Assembly: GCA_038209965.1 (NCBI GenBank)
Contig: JBBQXF010000121.1
Location: 1-14,178, forward strand
Reading direction: 5' to 3'
Source: JALONO01 sp038209965
GTDB taxonomy: Bacteria > Bacteroidota > Bacteroidia > Cytophagales > Thermoflexibacteraceae
Length of the DNA: 14,178 bases
This document shows positions 7,036-13,956 of the stretch, in pieces. The notes under the pieces were generated by a model. The model was given only the letters and a program-made list of their open reading frames with translations, did no database searches and had not been told where the DNA came from. Both the position numbers and the translations under genes were made by a program. How positions within the stretch are numbered: the first letter of the stretch is position 1; each line of letters begins with the position of its first letter.

Positions 7036-8853
7036 ATGCCAGCATTTATTGTCTTTTGCCAAGACCGAAACCGACTATTGACCTTCATTGTTTTGTTTTG
7101 GGCCTGCCAAACTTTGATTTTGCCCAGCATGGCCCAAAGTGCCAATAATTATGCCTTTTCCACCAATACCAGCGGCTCGTTTGTCCCCATGGATGGGAGC
7201 CGGGCAGTATTTGGCGGCGGGGCCAACCTAGCCTCTTCGGGCATTTTCAATTTTGGTTTTGACACGTGGTTTATGGGTGAGCGGTTTACCCAGTTCAGCA
7301 TGAACACCAATGGGGTGATCCGCTTTGGCCCCATCCAATTGATTAAGGAGGCCAACTCCTATCTCATTGATTTTCAGTCGCGCTTGGTGCCATTTGCTTC
7401 TACTACGGTACAGCAACAAGGCTCGCTGACTGTTTATACTGGTGCTTGGCGCGTGTGGGCGCGTGGCCAAATCCACCAAAAAGTGGTCGGTACGGCCCCC
7501 GACCGGGTGTTGGTGATCGAGTGCCGCGACATGAGCATTGGGGAGGGCAGTACCACCCCCGATGCCACTTGGCAAATACTTGTTTCAGAATCATTCCCCG
7601 GCTCGGCCGATGGTGGGCGGATCGAGTACCGCTATGGGCCAATGACTTCCACCTTGGTCGATAACAACATCCAGATCGGGCTGGGCAGTGGTTCATCGGC
7701 TGGATTGCACGCGGGAGTGCGCTTGGGCGAGCCGCCCCGCCGTGAACCCAACGGGGTGAGCAATTCGGTTCCCCGGGGGAATATCCCCATTTTGCACAGC
7801 CCCACCGAGGGCAACCGGCGGGTGATGGTGTTCAACCCACCCGCCCCAAACGGGCAAGCCACCGATCTCCGGGCCAGCTGCAACACCGGCACCCGGGTGG
7901 AACTGACTTGGGCCAATACCGTGGGCAATGCCGTCGGCTCAGTGCTTTACCGATCCACTGACAATGTCAATTTTGCCTTTCACTCCTTTATCAAAAAAGC
8001 CGATGGCAACCGGCGCGTGGAAGAAAACCTTCAAGTGGGCACTACCTATTATTACCACGTCCACGCGGTGACGGAAGGCAAGTTATCGGTGCTTCACCCC
8101 ACGGGCAGCATCGTGATCAGGCCCGGCATTCCACAAACTGCACCCATCAAGCGGACTTTGTGCGGTGCTGGGAATCTCACCCTCGATCCGGGCGCGGGTT
8201 ATGCGGCGTATAAGTGGGCGAGTGGGGAAACAACCCAAACCATCAGTGTGCCTGCGCCCACCTCTGGCGAAGTAGTGTACATCGTAGAGGTGGCCGATGC
8301 CTGCGGCAATGCTTTTCCAGTGGAGTTCACGCTTCAAGCTTTGACGTTGGTGATCGGGGGCAAGCGGCTATTTTGCCCCGGTGAGCAGTCCACTACCCGA
8401 TTGCAAGGTTCCCTCGGTTTCGCTGCTTACCGCTGGACCAACGGCCAGGGCCAAGTAGTGGGCACGGGGTCAAGCTTGGAAGTCGCCATCAGCGGGAGTT
8501 ACCAACTAGAGGTGACCTCGGCGGGCGGTTGTTCGGCCAAAGCCACCGCCGAGGTTCAGGCTTGTTGCGAAGGAAGCATCAACATCCCTTCGGCATTTAC
8601 CCCGCACAATACCCCGGACAACAATGTGTTTCGGGTGGCCCACCAAGGGCTGTCCAATTTCAAGATGCAGATTTATAACCGGTGGGGGATTTTGGTGTAC
8701 GAAACCACTGATCCAGAACAAGGCTGGGACGGGCTGATCAACGGGCAAAAAGCCGCTGCCAGTGCCTATCAAGTGGTAGTGGAGTTTGTGGGTTGCATTG
8801 AAGGCAATACCCGCCGCCGCCGCCAAACAGGGGTGTTGCACCTATTGGAGTGA
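7036..8853 (+). CDS. Secreted multidomain protein with type B T9SS (gliding-motility-associated) C-terminal domain
   Basis: A 605-residue exported protein. From the ATG at 7036 it has a basic N-region, a hydrophobic core (about 14-30) and a likely cleavage near SMAQ (31-34). Residues about 38-265 form a beta-rich domain with the FSTNTSGSF and FTQFSMNTNGVIRFG patterns often seen at the start of Bacteroidota surface proteins. A fibronectin-III-like domain spans about 275-365, followed by two Ig/PKD-like domains (about 366-437 and 438-508; YAAYKWASG and FAAYRWTNG mark equivalent strands). Residues 511-605 are a type B T9SS sorting domain, with the hallmark IYNRWGILVY (546-555), WDG (564-566) and a closing TGVLHLLE. 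It should therefore cross the outer membrane through the type 9 system and be attached or released at the surface. No catalytic motif is visible; an adhesin or structural role is inferred. The frame reaches a TTG at 7000, but only 7036 gives a good leader. Confidence 0.92.
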   Translation: MPAFIVFCQDRNRLLTFIVLFWACQTLILPSMAQSANNYAFSTNTSGSFVPMDGSRAVFGGGANLASSGIFNFGFDTWFMGERFTQFSMNTNGVIRFGPIQLIKEANSYLIDFQSRLVPFASTTVQQQGSLTVYTGAWRVWARGQIHQKVVGTAPDRVLVIECRDMSIGEGSTTPDATWQILVSESFPGSADGGRIEYRYGPMTSTLVDNNIQIGLGSGSSAGLHAGVRLGEPPRREPNGVSNSVPRGNIPILHSPTEGNRRVMVFNPPAPNGQATDLRASCNTGTRVELTWANTVGNAVGSVLYRSTDNVNFAFHSFIKKADGNRRVEENLQVGTTYYYHVHAVTEGKLSVLHPTGSIVIRPGIPQTAPIKRTLCGAGNLTLDPGAGYAAYKWASGETTQTISVPAPTSGEVVYIVEVADACGNAFPVEFTLQALTLVIGGKRLFCPGEQSTTRLQGSLGFAAYRWTNGQGQVVGTGSSLEVAISGSYQLEVTSAGGCSAKATAEVQACCEGSINIPSAFTPHNTPDNNVFRVAHQGLSNFKMQIYNRWGILVYETTDPEQGWDGLINGQKAAASAYQVVVEFVGCIEGNTRRRRQTGVLHLLE

Positions 8854-8871
8854 AGCCCGGAGCGCACAAAA

Positions 8872-8902
8872 AACCCCTGCACCTTGCACAGGCGCGGGGG
8901 TT
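8872..8902 (-). terminator. Terminator of the tRNA transcript
   Basis: Read on the minus strand, an outer stem of 9 pairs including one G-U (8894-8902 with 8872-8880) and an inner CCT/AGG pairing form a GC-rich hairpin followed by TTTTTTG. The T-run is on the minus strand, so it mainly ends the tRNA transcript, 13 bp past the tRNA 3' end. Confidence 0.7.
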
Positions 8903-8914
8903 GGGACGTGAAAG

Positions 8915-8988
8915 TGGGCCCAACAGGGCTTGAACCTGTGACCCTCTGATTATGAGTCAGATGCTCTAACCAACTGAGCTATGAGCCC
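8915..8988 (-). tRNA. tRNA with CAT anticodon (elongator Met, or Ile2)
   Basis: A 74-base cloverleaf without encoded CCA. The acceptor stem GGGCTCA pairs with TGGGCCC (one T-G wobble at 5-68) and the discriminator is A. The D-arm is AGCTCAGTTGGTTAGAGC, the anticodon stem TCTGA/TCAGA carries loop CTCATAA, and the T-arm is ACAGG-TTCAAGC-CCTGT. The G1-C72 pair and the lack of three consecutive G-C pairs in the anticodon stem exclude the initiator. A CAT anticodon can be elongator Met or, when modified by TilS to lysidine, Ile(AUA). The sequence alone does not settle which; the C4-G69 pair is compatible with Ile2. Confidence 0.95.
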
Positions 8989-8995
8989 CACACCA

Positions 8996-9026
8996 CAAAT
9001 TTAAGTTGCTTTTTGGCAAACTCCAA
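8996..9026 (-). promoter_or_regulatory. Promoter of the tRNA gene
   Basis: On the minus strand TTG (9026-9024) is separated by 20 bases from TAAATTTG (9003-8996), an exact TAnnTTTG element. It ends 7 bases before the mature tRNA 5' end, so the primary transcript would have almost no leader. Confidence 0.65.
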
Positions 9027-9112
9027 AATAAAAACTTGGGCATGGGGCCAATTTTTTGCGCTAAATCGGTACTTTAGCGGCCAAACAACTACACTTAACC
9101 TCTCAGCAAAAC

Positions 9113-10801
9113 ATGATTGACTTTCCTTGGTTTGCAAGTTATCCCAAAGGGATGCCGCACCAAATCAACCCGGATGAATTTGGCTCCTTGCCGGATATGT
9201 TGGCCGTAGGCTTTCAAAAGTATGCCAACAAGACTGCCTTTATCCACTTGGGCCTCTCGATTACCTACACCGAACTGGATGAATGGTCCAAAGACTTTGC
9301 GGCTTTTTTGCAAAACAAGACCTACCTGAAGCAAGGGGATGACATTGCGATCCAAATGCCGAATGTGATGGCTTATCCAGTGGTCATGTTCGGTGCACTC
9401 CGGGCGGGGCTGGTAGTGGTGAACACCAACCCGCTTTACACCCCACGGGAAATGGAACACCAATTCAACGACTCTAAAGTCAAAGCAATTGTCATTTTGG
9501 CCAATTTCGCCAGTGTCCTCGAAAAGGTGCTGCCCCAAACCCCCGAACTAAAAACAGTGATAGTGACCGAGATCGGCGACTTGTTGCCGTTTCCCAAGCG
9601 GTTGATCGTGAACTCGGTGGTCAAATATGTGAAGAAAATGATCCCAAAATGGAGCATAGCCGGGGCCATTCCGCTGCGCGACGCGATGACCCAAGGCAAG
9701 GGCCAGTCGCTGGCCAAGCCGACCATCACCGGTCAAGACTTGGCGTTTATCCAATATACTGGCGGAACCACTGGGGTCTCGAAGGGAGCCATGCTCACCC
9801 ACCGCAACATAATAGCCAATGTGATGCAAATGCGCGGCATAATGGGCACGCGCCTCAATCAAGGGGAGGAAACGATAGTTACGGCCCTGCCATTGTACCA
9901 TATTTTTTCGCTTACTGTCAACTGCTTCGGCCTATTTATGTTGGGCGCGGCCAATCTGCTCATCACCAATCCCCGTGACATGAAAGGATTTATTGCCGAG
10001 CTGAAAAAAGTAAAGTTTACCGTGATTACTGGGGTCAATACCCTGTTCAATGGATTGTTGAACCAACCAGAGTTTCACCAATTGGATTTTTCGGGACTCA
10101 AAGTCGCAGTGGGGGGTGGCATGGCCGTCCAGTCTTCCGTGGCCGAAAACTGGCGCAAAGTCACAGGGGTCAGCTTGGCCGAGGGGTATGGTTTGACCGA
10201 AAGTTCGCCGGTGCTCTCCTGCAATCCCATTGATGGCAGCAGCCACTTGGGCACGATAGGTTTCCCGCTTTCATCTACCGAAATCAAGATTATGGACGAC
10301 GATGGCCACGAGGTTGCTTTTGGCGAGCGGGGTGAAATCTGGGCGCAGGGCCCGCAGATCATGACGGGGTACTGGCAGCGGCCCGAAGAAACCGATAAAG
10401 TGATCAAAGATGGCTGGCTGCTCACCGGCGACGTCGGGGTGGCGTTGGAAGGTGGATTTTTCAAGATCGTGGATCGGAAAAAGGACATGATTTTGGTTTC
10501 GGGGTTCAATGTGTATCCCAACGAAGTGGAAGATGTGATTGCCCTGCACCCCAAAGTGCTGGAGGTGGTGGCCATTGGAGTGCCCGACCCCAAGTCGACC
10601 GAAGCAGTGAAAGTGTTTGTGGTCAAAAAAGATCCGAGCCTCACCGAGGAAGAAGTCCGCGAACATGCCAAAGCAAATATGACGGGCTACAAACTACCCA
10701 AATACGTTGAGTTCCGTACCGAACTGCCCAAGAGCAATGTTGGGAAACTGCTCCGCCGCCCATTGAAAGAAGAAGAAATGGCGAAACTGGCCAAAAAATA
10801 G
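9113..10801 (+). CDS. fadD: Long-chain fatty acid-CoA ligase (FadD-type AMP-binding enzyme)
   Basis: Predicted to activate fatty acids in two steps, ATP to acyl-AMP then to acyl-CoA, feeding beta-oxidation or lipid synthesis; it acts at the inner face of the cytoplasmic membrane. The 562-residue length equals that of bacterial FadD. Visible motifs are the phosphate-binding loop YTGGTTGVSKG (215-225), YGLTESSP (359-366), the ribose-binding Asp440 in LLTGD, the hinge DRKKD (454-458) followed by the FACS linker region ending FNVYPNEVED (465-474), and the C-terminal catalytic Lys545 in SNVGKLLRRP. The start ATG at 9113 agrees with relatives (Trp and Tyr followed by P in the first residues). It stands alone between the tRNA unit and the decayed region, and a hairpin at 10824-10872 probably ends the transcript. 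FadD and related medium-chain ligases are close; exact chain length is not determinable. Confidence 0.95.
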   Translation: MIDFPWFASYPKGMPHQINPDEFGSLPDMLAVGFQKYANKTAFIHLGLSITYTELDEWSKDFAAFLQNKTYLKQGDDIAIQMPNVMAYPVVMFGALRAGLVVVNTNPLYTPREMEHQFNDSKVKAIVILANFASVLEKVLPQTPELKTVIVTEIGDLLPFPKRLIVNSVVKYVKKMIPKWSIAGAIPLRDAMTQGKGQSLAKPTITGQDLAFIQYTGGTTGVSKGAMLTHRNIIANVMQMRGIMGTRLNQGEETIVTALPLYHIFSLTVNCFGLFMLGAANLLITNPRDMKGFIAELKKVKFTVITGVNTLFNGLLNQPEFHQLDFSGLKVAVGGGMAVQSSVAENWRKVTGVSLAEGYGLTESSPVLSCNPIDGSSHLGTIGFPLSSTEIKIMDDDGHEVAFGERGEIWAQGPQIMTGYWQRPEETDKVIKDGWLLTGDVGVALEGGFFKIVDRKKDMILVSGFNVYPNEVEDVIALHPKVLEVVAIGVPDPKSTEAVKVFVVKKDPSLTEEEVREHAKANMTGYKLPKYVEFRTELPKSNVGKLLRRPLKEEEMAKLAKK

Positions 10802-10823
10802 TGGTTTGATTGTGCCAAAAGTA

Positions 10824-10872
10824 TTTTCATTTGCCTTCCCGTGGCCTGCAACTTTGGGGAGGCAAATGGAAA
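10824..10872 (+). terminator. Probable terminator after the acyl-CoA ligase gene
   Basis: CATTTGCCTTCCC at 10828-10840 pairs with GGGGAGGCAAATG at 10856-10868 with one T-G wobble, and 10824-10827 extends it with 10869-10872, giving a 17-bp stem and 15-base loop. The following bases are only moderately T-rich (GTACCTTCTTTC), so the call is tentative. Confidence 0.5.
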
Positions 10873-10937
10873 GTACCTTCTTTCATTGGTCGGTGTGGTT
10901 TTGGGAGTACCAATAGGGAGCGAAAAACACAAACACT

Positions 10938-11527
10938 TTATGGCACAAATGGATAGATAATTACAAAATGGTGGTTGGGCACGTATGGATAAGTTGACCA
11001 ATTTCCATGATGCAATAAATCCCACCAAACGCCGGCTTTGAAGTCCTTGGCGGCTTCTATTCCGTCCAAAAGATTGTGACCAAAAACTATTATAAAACCC
11101 ATTGAAAGTATAACTTTAAATGGGAGATGAATTACAAGACCGAGTATAATCATGCTTATGCCAATCGCCCATATTACTTGCATGTATATGAAATTATAAA
11201 ATGGGTCACAGCTCTAAGAAAAAGTGCTGACTATAAACTCAACGAAAATCAATCATAGCCCCCCTTTTAATCAAAAAAATACTCAATTCTTTTTTAATTT
11301 GAATAAACTCTGTAAATAAACAGAAGTATCTGACAGAAAAACAAATACGGGCGCGCAAAAATTAGTTATCCATCTGGTAAAATATAGCAGTGGAGTGGTA
11401 GTTGCTAAATTTAGAGGGTTGTCGGTAAAGGCTTCTGCATGGAAAAAACCCTTTGTATGGTCAAGTGCCATAATAACCATGACTACCCCACGTAAGATGT
11501 CAATGGATTCTTTTCTAATGATGCCAT
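10938..11527 (-). pseudogene. Decayed DUF1624 / heparan-alpha-glucosaminide N-acetyltransferase-like membrane protein
   Basis: Pieces in three frames add up to the N-terminal half of a DUF1624 membrane acyltransferase. The ATG at 11527 gives MASLEK; one missing A in the run at 11511-11514 then shifts into KESIDILRG, VVMVIMALDHTKGFFH and FTRWITNFCAPVFVFLS. A second missing A in the run at 11290-11295 shifts into LSIFLIKRG. One extra base near 11245-11248 shifts into VEFIVSTFS, a TAG at 11214-11216 interrupts it, and the frame continues as DPFYNFIYMQVIWAIGISMI, FIIVFGHNLLDGIEAAKDF and YPFVP before a TAA at 10938. The usual C-terminal portion (roughly 150 or more residues) is absent. Intact relatives have about ten membrane helices and transfer acetyl groups across the membrane to sugars. 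Three frameshifts, a stop and a truncation make this non-functional; because the shifts sit in homopolymers, sequencing error should be excluded, although neighbouring genes are intact. Confidence 0.85.
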
Positions 11528-11591
11528 ATTTGACTTTTATGGAATTAGAAGTTTCAAGATTTGGGATGTCGTCTTTGGGTAGTAGACAACA

Positions 11592-11625
11592 TTAAAATAA
11601 ACGCCATCTATAGCGTTTATTTTAA
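11592..11625 (-). terminator. Hairpin, probable terminator of the dioxygenase gene
   Basis: TTAAAATAAACGC at 11592-11604 is perfectly complementary to 11613-11625, with an 8-base loop. It lies 35 bp past the stop codon of the dioxygenase gene. The T-rich tract is inside the 3' arm, so it could act in either direction. Confidence 0.6.
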
Positions 11626-11659
11626 AAACTTGTCCGTTTTACTTTATTTGTGGGTGCCA

Positions 11660-12550
11660 TCATTGCTTTCTCATCCACACGGTTATTCTTTTTTTCCCTT
11701 TGTTGTCGATGGAAGTTGTTGTCATTTTCAACGCACCATAATGCAGCATTTCAAAAACAACAAAATAGCTTTCTACGGGTACACCGGATTTTTGAAAGGT
11801 ATTGTCGCCGACATACTCGAGGTTTATTCCAAACGGCTCGTTCTTTACCCATAATTGGTGGTCTTTTATGAGCAGTTCCTTGCTGTTGCTGACATTTTTC
11901 TCATCGATATACACGCCGGCCAGCAGTCCCATAATGGGTGGATCAACTACCAATTTTTTGGACATACCGACATTGTACACCACTTTTTTGGCACCATTTT
12001 TCAAGTTTGTCACTTCCAATATCCGTCTTTTGGCAGTGGGAGAGGACGAACCGCTGTCCTTTGCCAACCAAGGGTCGCCGGTGAAATACAGTTGGGTCAC
12101 CAATGGCTGATAACCCGCCGCTGTAATCATGAGGTGAAAATGGGCTGGCCGAAAATTTTCTCCATTGCCATAAGGTACCGGTAAAATACTTTTGAAAGAA
12201 TAATTGCCTTGGTTGTCGGAGTAGGTGGTGCCACGATACCTGAAATTGGCCGATTCGTTGTCATAAACCCCATTGCCATCACAATGCCACAACTCTATTT
12301 TGGCATTTTTATAGGGTGTGGTGCAATCATTGTGCAGTATTTTGCCCGACAACTCGATTGGGTTGCCCTTTTCACCTTTGATTACCAAGTTCTTCCGAAC
12401 TGGGCTATCGGGGCGGTAAAATGGACCCAGCACATCGGTCGTCGTTTCGCAATCGCCCACATAATTTTTGCCATTGAAGCCGATAAAGCCACTAGCACTA
12501 ATAGCAATTGCTGACAAGGCCGTTGCTTTTAAAAAATCTCTTCTTTCCAT
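11660..12550 (-). CDS. Intradiol ring-cleavage dioxygenase-like protein with C-terminal extension
   Basis: A 296-residue protein of the protocatechuate 3,4-/catechol 1,2-dioxygenase superfamily, which cleaves aromatic diols between the hydroxyls using Fe(III) and O2. The N-terminus (ERRDFLKATALSAIA) is a twin-arginine-type leader, so export is likely. The catalytic domain spans about 35-185: LGPFYRP (41-47), ELWHCDGNGVYDN (86-98), FRYRGTTYSD (103-112), VPYGNG (125-130), RPAHFH (134-139) and QLYFTGDP (153-160). The expected Fe(III) ligands Tyr96, Tyr127, His137 and His139, and the conserved Arg134, are present. After residue 200 comes about 95 residues not found in classical enzymes (see findings), resembling a DUF3471-like beta domain (LLAGVY, DHQLWVK, LEYVGDNTF). 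Similar exported family members in Bacteroidota have uncertain substrates. Codon use is AT-rich compared with genes left of 10.8 kb. A promoter candidate lies at 12571-12601. Confidence 0.9.
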   Translation of the reverse strand: MERRDFLKATALSAIAISASGFIGFNGKNYVGDCETTTDVLGPFYRPDSPVRKNLVIKGEKGNPIELSGKILHNDCTTPYKNAKIELWHCDGNGVYDNESANFRYRGTTYSDNQGNYSFKSILPVPYGNGENFRPAHFHLMITAAGYQPLVTQLYFTGDPWLAKDSGSSSPTAKRRILEVTNLKNGAKKVVYNVGMSKKLVVDPPIMGLLAGVYIDEKNVSNSKELLIKDHQLWVKNEPFGINLEYVGDNTFQKSGVPVESYFVVFEMLHYGALKMTTTSIDNKGKKRITVWMRKQ

Positions 12551-12570
12551 TTTATTTGATTGTTAATGCT

Positions 12571-12601
12571 AAAATGTAAGTGATAAATGGCGCGGGGTCA
12601 A
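12571..12601 (-). promoter_or_regulatory. Probable promoter of the dioxygenase gene
   Basis: On the minus strand TTG (12601-12599) is followed after 20 bases by TACATTTT (12578-12571), seven of eight matches to TAnnTTTG. The start point would lie about 13 bases before the ATG at 12550. Confidence 0.5.
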
Positions 12602-12782
12602 ATTATAACATTGCCCAGCAGTAATTCCCCAATGATAGGGTGCTTGAAGGGGAACCCTGCGAATTTGACAAAAGGAGGAACCGAATACCACAACGGGCTT
12701 GCCTTTTGTCCTTATATGAAACAAAACTATGGGATAGGCTAACACGAAAATTTAAAAAAGGACGAAGGGGGGTAAATATTGA

Positions 12783-12899
12783 TCAAGGCCCAAAATTGGT
12801 GGCTGGCTCAGGCGCAAATATTTTGGATGAAAAATCCACTGCGACAAATAGGAAGAGGCCCAAGCCTAGGGTTTTGAGATAATTGCGTCCTCTTTTCAT
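12783..12899 (-). pseudogene. Short leader-like ORF, possible remnant of an exported protein gene
   Basis: An ATG at 12899 opens a 38-residue frame whose start (MKRGRNYLKTLGLGLFLFVA) resembles a degraded twin-arginine leader of the MKRRxFLK type, with Gly in place of the second Arg. It stops at a TGA at 12783 after PEPATNFGP. No continuation of a mature domain was recognised in other frames. It may be a relic of an exported protein or a chance frame. Confidence 0.3.
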
Positions 12900-12981
12900 G
12901 ATTTTAGAAAACGTAAAGGTTAAAAATTTATTTATGAAAATTGACTGTCATTTAAATTTTGAGACGAGGTTCATTGATGGA

Positions 12982-13842
12982 TTATTTACCTGTCAAGCCT
13001 TTCAATTGGCTTATTTTCCAAGTACCATTTTCTTTAACCATTGTCCTTTCACCACTACCCGCAATACTCATTGTTTTTCCATCTGCTTTGCTTGTCCCTG
13101 TAATGGTAAAGGTATCTTTTACCACTACTTTGGTGTCAGATAATCGTGTAGTGTTGGAGTGGGCCAGGGTCATCTTTTGCATCATCGTACTGCTAAAACC
13201 CTGGCTAAAGTCTTCCTCAATCGCTTTTGTACCCATTACTACCCCGCCATCTGGATAAAAACGCTTTGCATCAGCCGTGAATAGAGCAGTAATGGCTTTT
13301 GCATCTGCTTTATTGTAAATGTCTGTAATGTTTTTGGTGAATTGGGTCATTTCCTGCTCGAGTGCGGCTGGGGCAGGGGTAGTAGGAACTGGGTACAGGA
13401 GATTCATCACCAGTATCTTCCAAGTGCCATTTTCTTTGATGCACGTATTTTCATAACTGCCCGAAAAATTGACAGCTTTTCCATCGGCTTTGCTTGTCCC
13501 AGTGACGGTATAAGTACCTGTCCCCACTATTTTTCCATTGGGCAAGGAAATTGCCGGGCCGACCTTGATTTCACTTTTCACTGCAGCCCCCTTGAAGGTT
13601 TGGGTATAGTTTTGTTCAATGGTCGCTGCCCCTTTGACGGTGCTGCCATCTAGGTCAATTTGCACAGCATCAGTGGCAAACATCACTGTTAGTGCGGTAG
13701 CGTTTCCTTTGTTGTACGTTTCTTGAAAAGCTTTGGTGAAATCGGCCAATTCTTTTTCGGCGGTTTGGGCTGCCAAATTAAGTGTGATAGTACTGAGTAA
13801 AAAAGCAATTAAAAATAATTGCAGACGGATTTGAGTTTTCAT
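12982..13842 (-). CDS. Secreted protein with two tandem NTF2-like (SnoaL/DUF4440-type) domains
   Basis: A 286-residue product with a signal peptide (basic start, hydrophobic 8-22, cleavage near LAAQ 23-26). Two repeats of about 120 residues follow, roughly 29-147 and 162-280. Equivalent motifs recur: FTKAFQETYNKGNATAL and FTKNITDIYNKADAKAI; MFATDAVQIDLDG and LFTADAKRFYPDG; TVTGTSKADGKAV and TITGTSKADGKTM; KENGTWKI in both. The layout (helical start, YNK..D..A..ALF..DA, then a curved sheet ending GTWKI) is that of the NTF2-like SgcJ/DUF4440/SnoaL group, small cone-shaped folds that bind hydrophobic ligands or catalyse isomerisations, usually as single-domain dimers. Here the fusion may form the dimer within one chain. 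The linker PVPTTPAPAA (151-160) is Pro/Ala-rich. No catalytic residues can be assigned. Codon use is AT-rich like its dioxygenase neighbour. Confidence 0.85.
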   Translation of the reverse strand: MKTQIRLQLFLIAFLLSTITLNLAAQTAEKELADFTKAFQETYNKGNATALTVMFATDAVQIDLDGSTVKGAATIEQNYTQTFKGAAVKSEIKVGPAISLPNGKIVGTGTYTVTGTSKADGKAVNFSGSYENTCIKENGTWKILVMNLLYPVPTTPAPAALEQEMTQFTKNITDIYNKADAKAITALFTADAKRFYPDGGVVMGTKAIEEDFSQGFSSTMMQKMTLAHSNTTRLSDTKVVVKDTFTITGTSKADGKTMSIAGSGERTMVKENGTWKISQLKGLTGK

Positions 13843-13956
13843 GGTAATTGGTTTTTAAAGAATGAATAATTTTTGACAAAAAGTGACTATAAAGTGTAAA
13901 TGAATGTAATTTATTGGACTTAATTTGGCCGCATTTTGTGGTTGAACCAAGCTGTT

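Larger units (their letters stand above)
12551..12981. other. AT-rich intergenic region with inverted repeats and a possible gene relic
   Basis: About 430 bp without a convincing gene. Besides the promoter near 12571-12601 it holds inverted repeats: TTCCCC 12625-12630 with GGGGAA 12649-12654, AGGGT 12637-12641 with ACCCT 12654-12658 (alternative to the former), and GACAAAAGG 12667-12675 with CCTTTTGTC 12702-12710. A minus-strand 38-codon frame starts at 12899. The plus-strand frames at 12640 and 12883 show no family features and I do not call them. Confidence 0.5.

Noticed and set aside
8872..9112. tRNA 3' end as an attachment site for an integrated element
   Set aside because: No integrase gene and no repeat of the tRNA 3' end were seen in the window, and the AT-rich island begins almost 2 kb away behind an intact ligase gene.
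12674..12712. Minus-strand translation reading KGKPVVVFGSS, reminiscent of a thioredoxin-like strand
   Set aside because: Only about ten residues look familiar, the CxxC motif is absent and the flanks do not continue a fold; it overlaps an inverted repeat and is likely chance.
12640..13258. Plus-strand frames of 80-99 codons in and beside the structured spacer
   Set aside because: They lack family features; part overlaps the NTF2-like gene on the other strand and part covers the leader-like relic.
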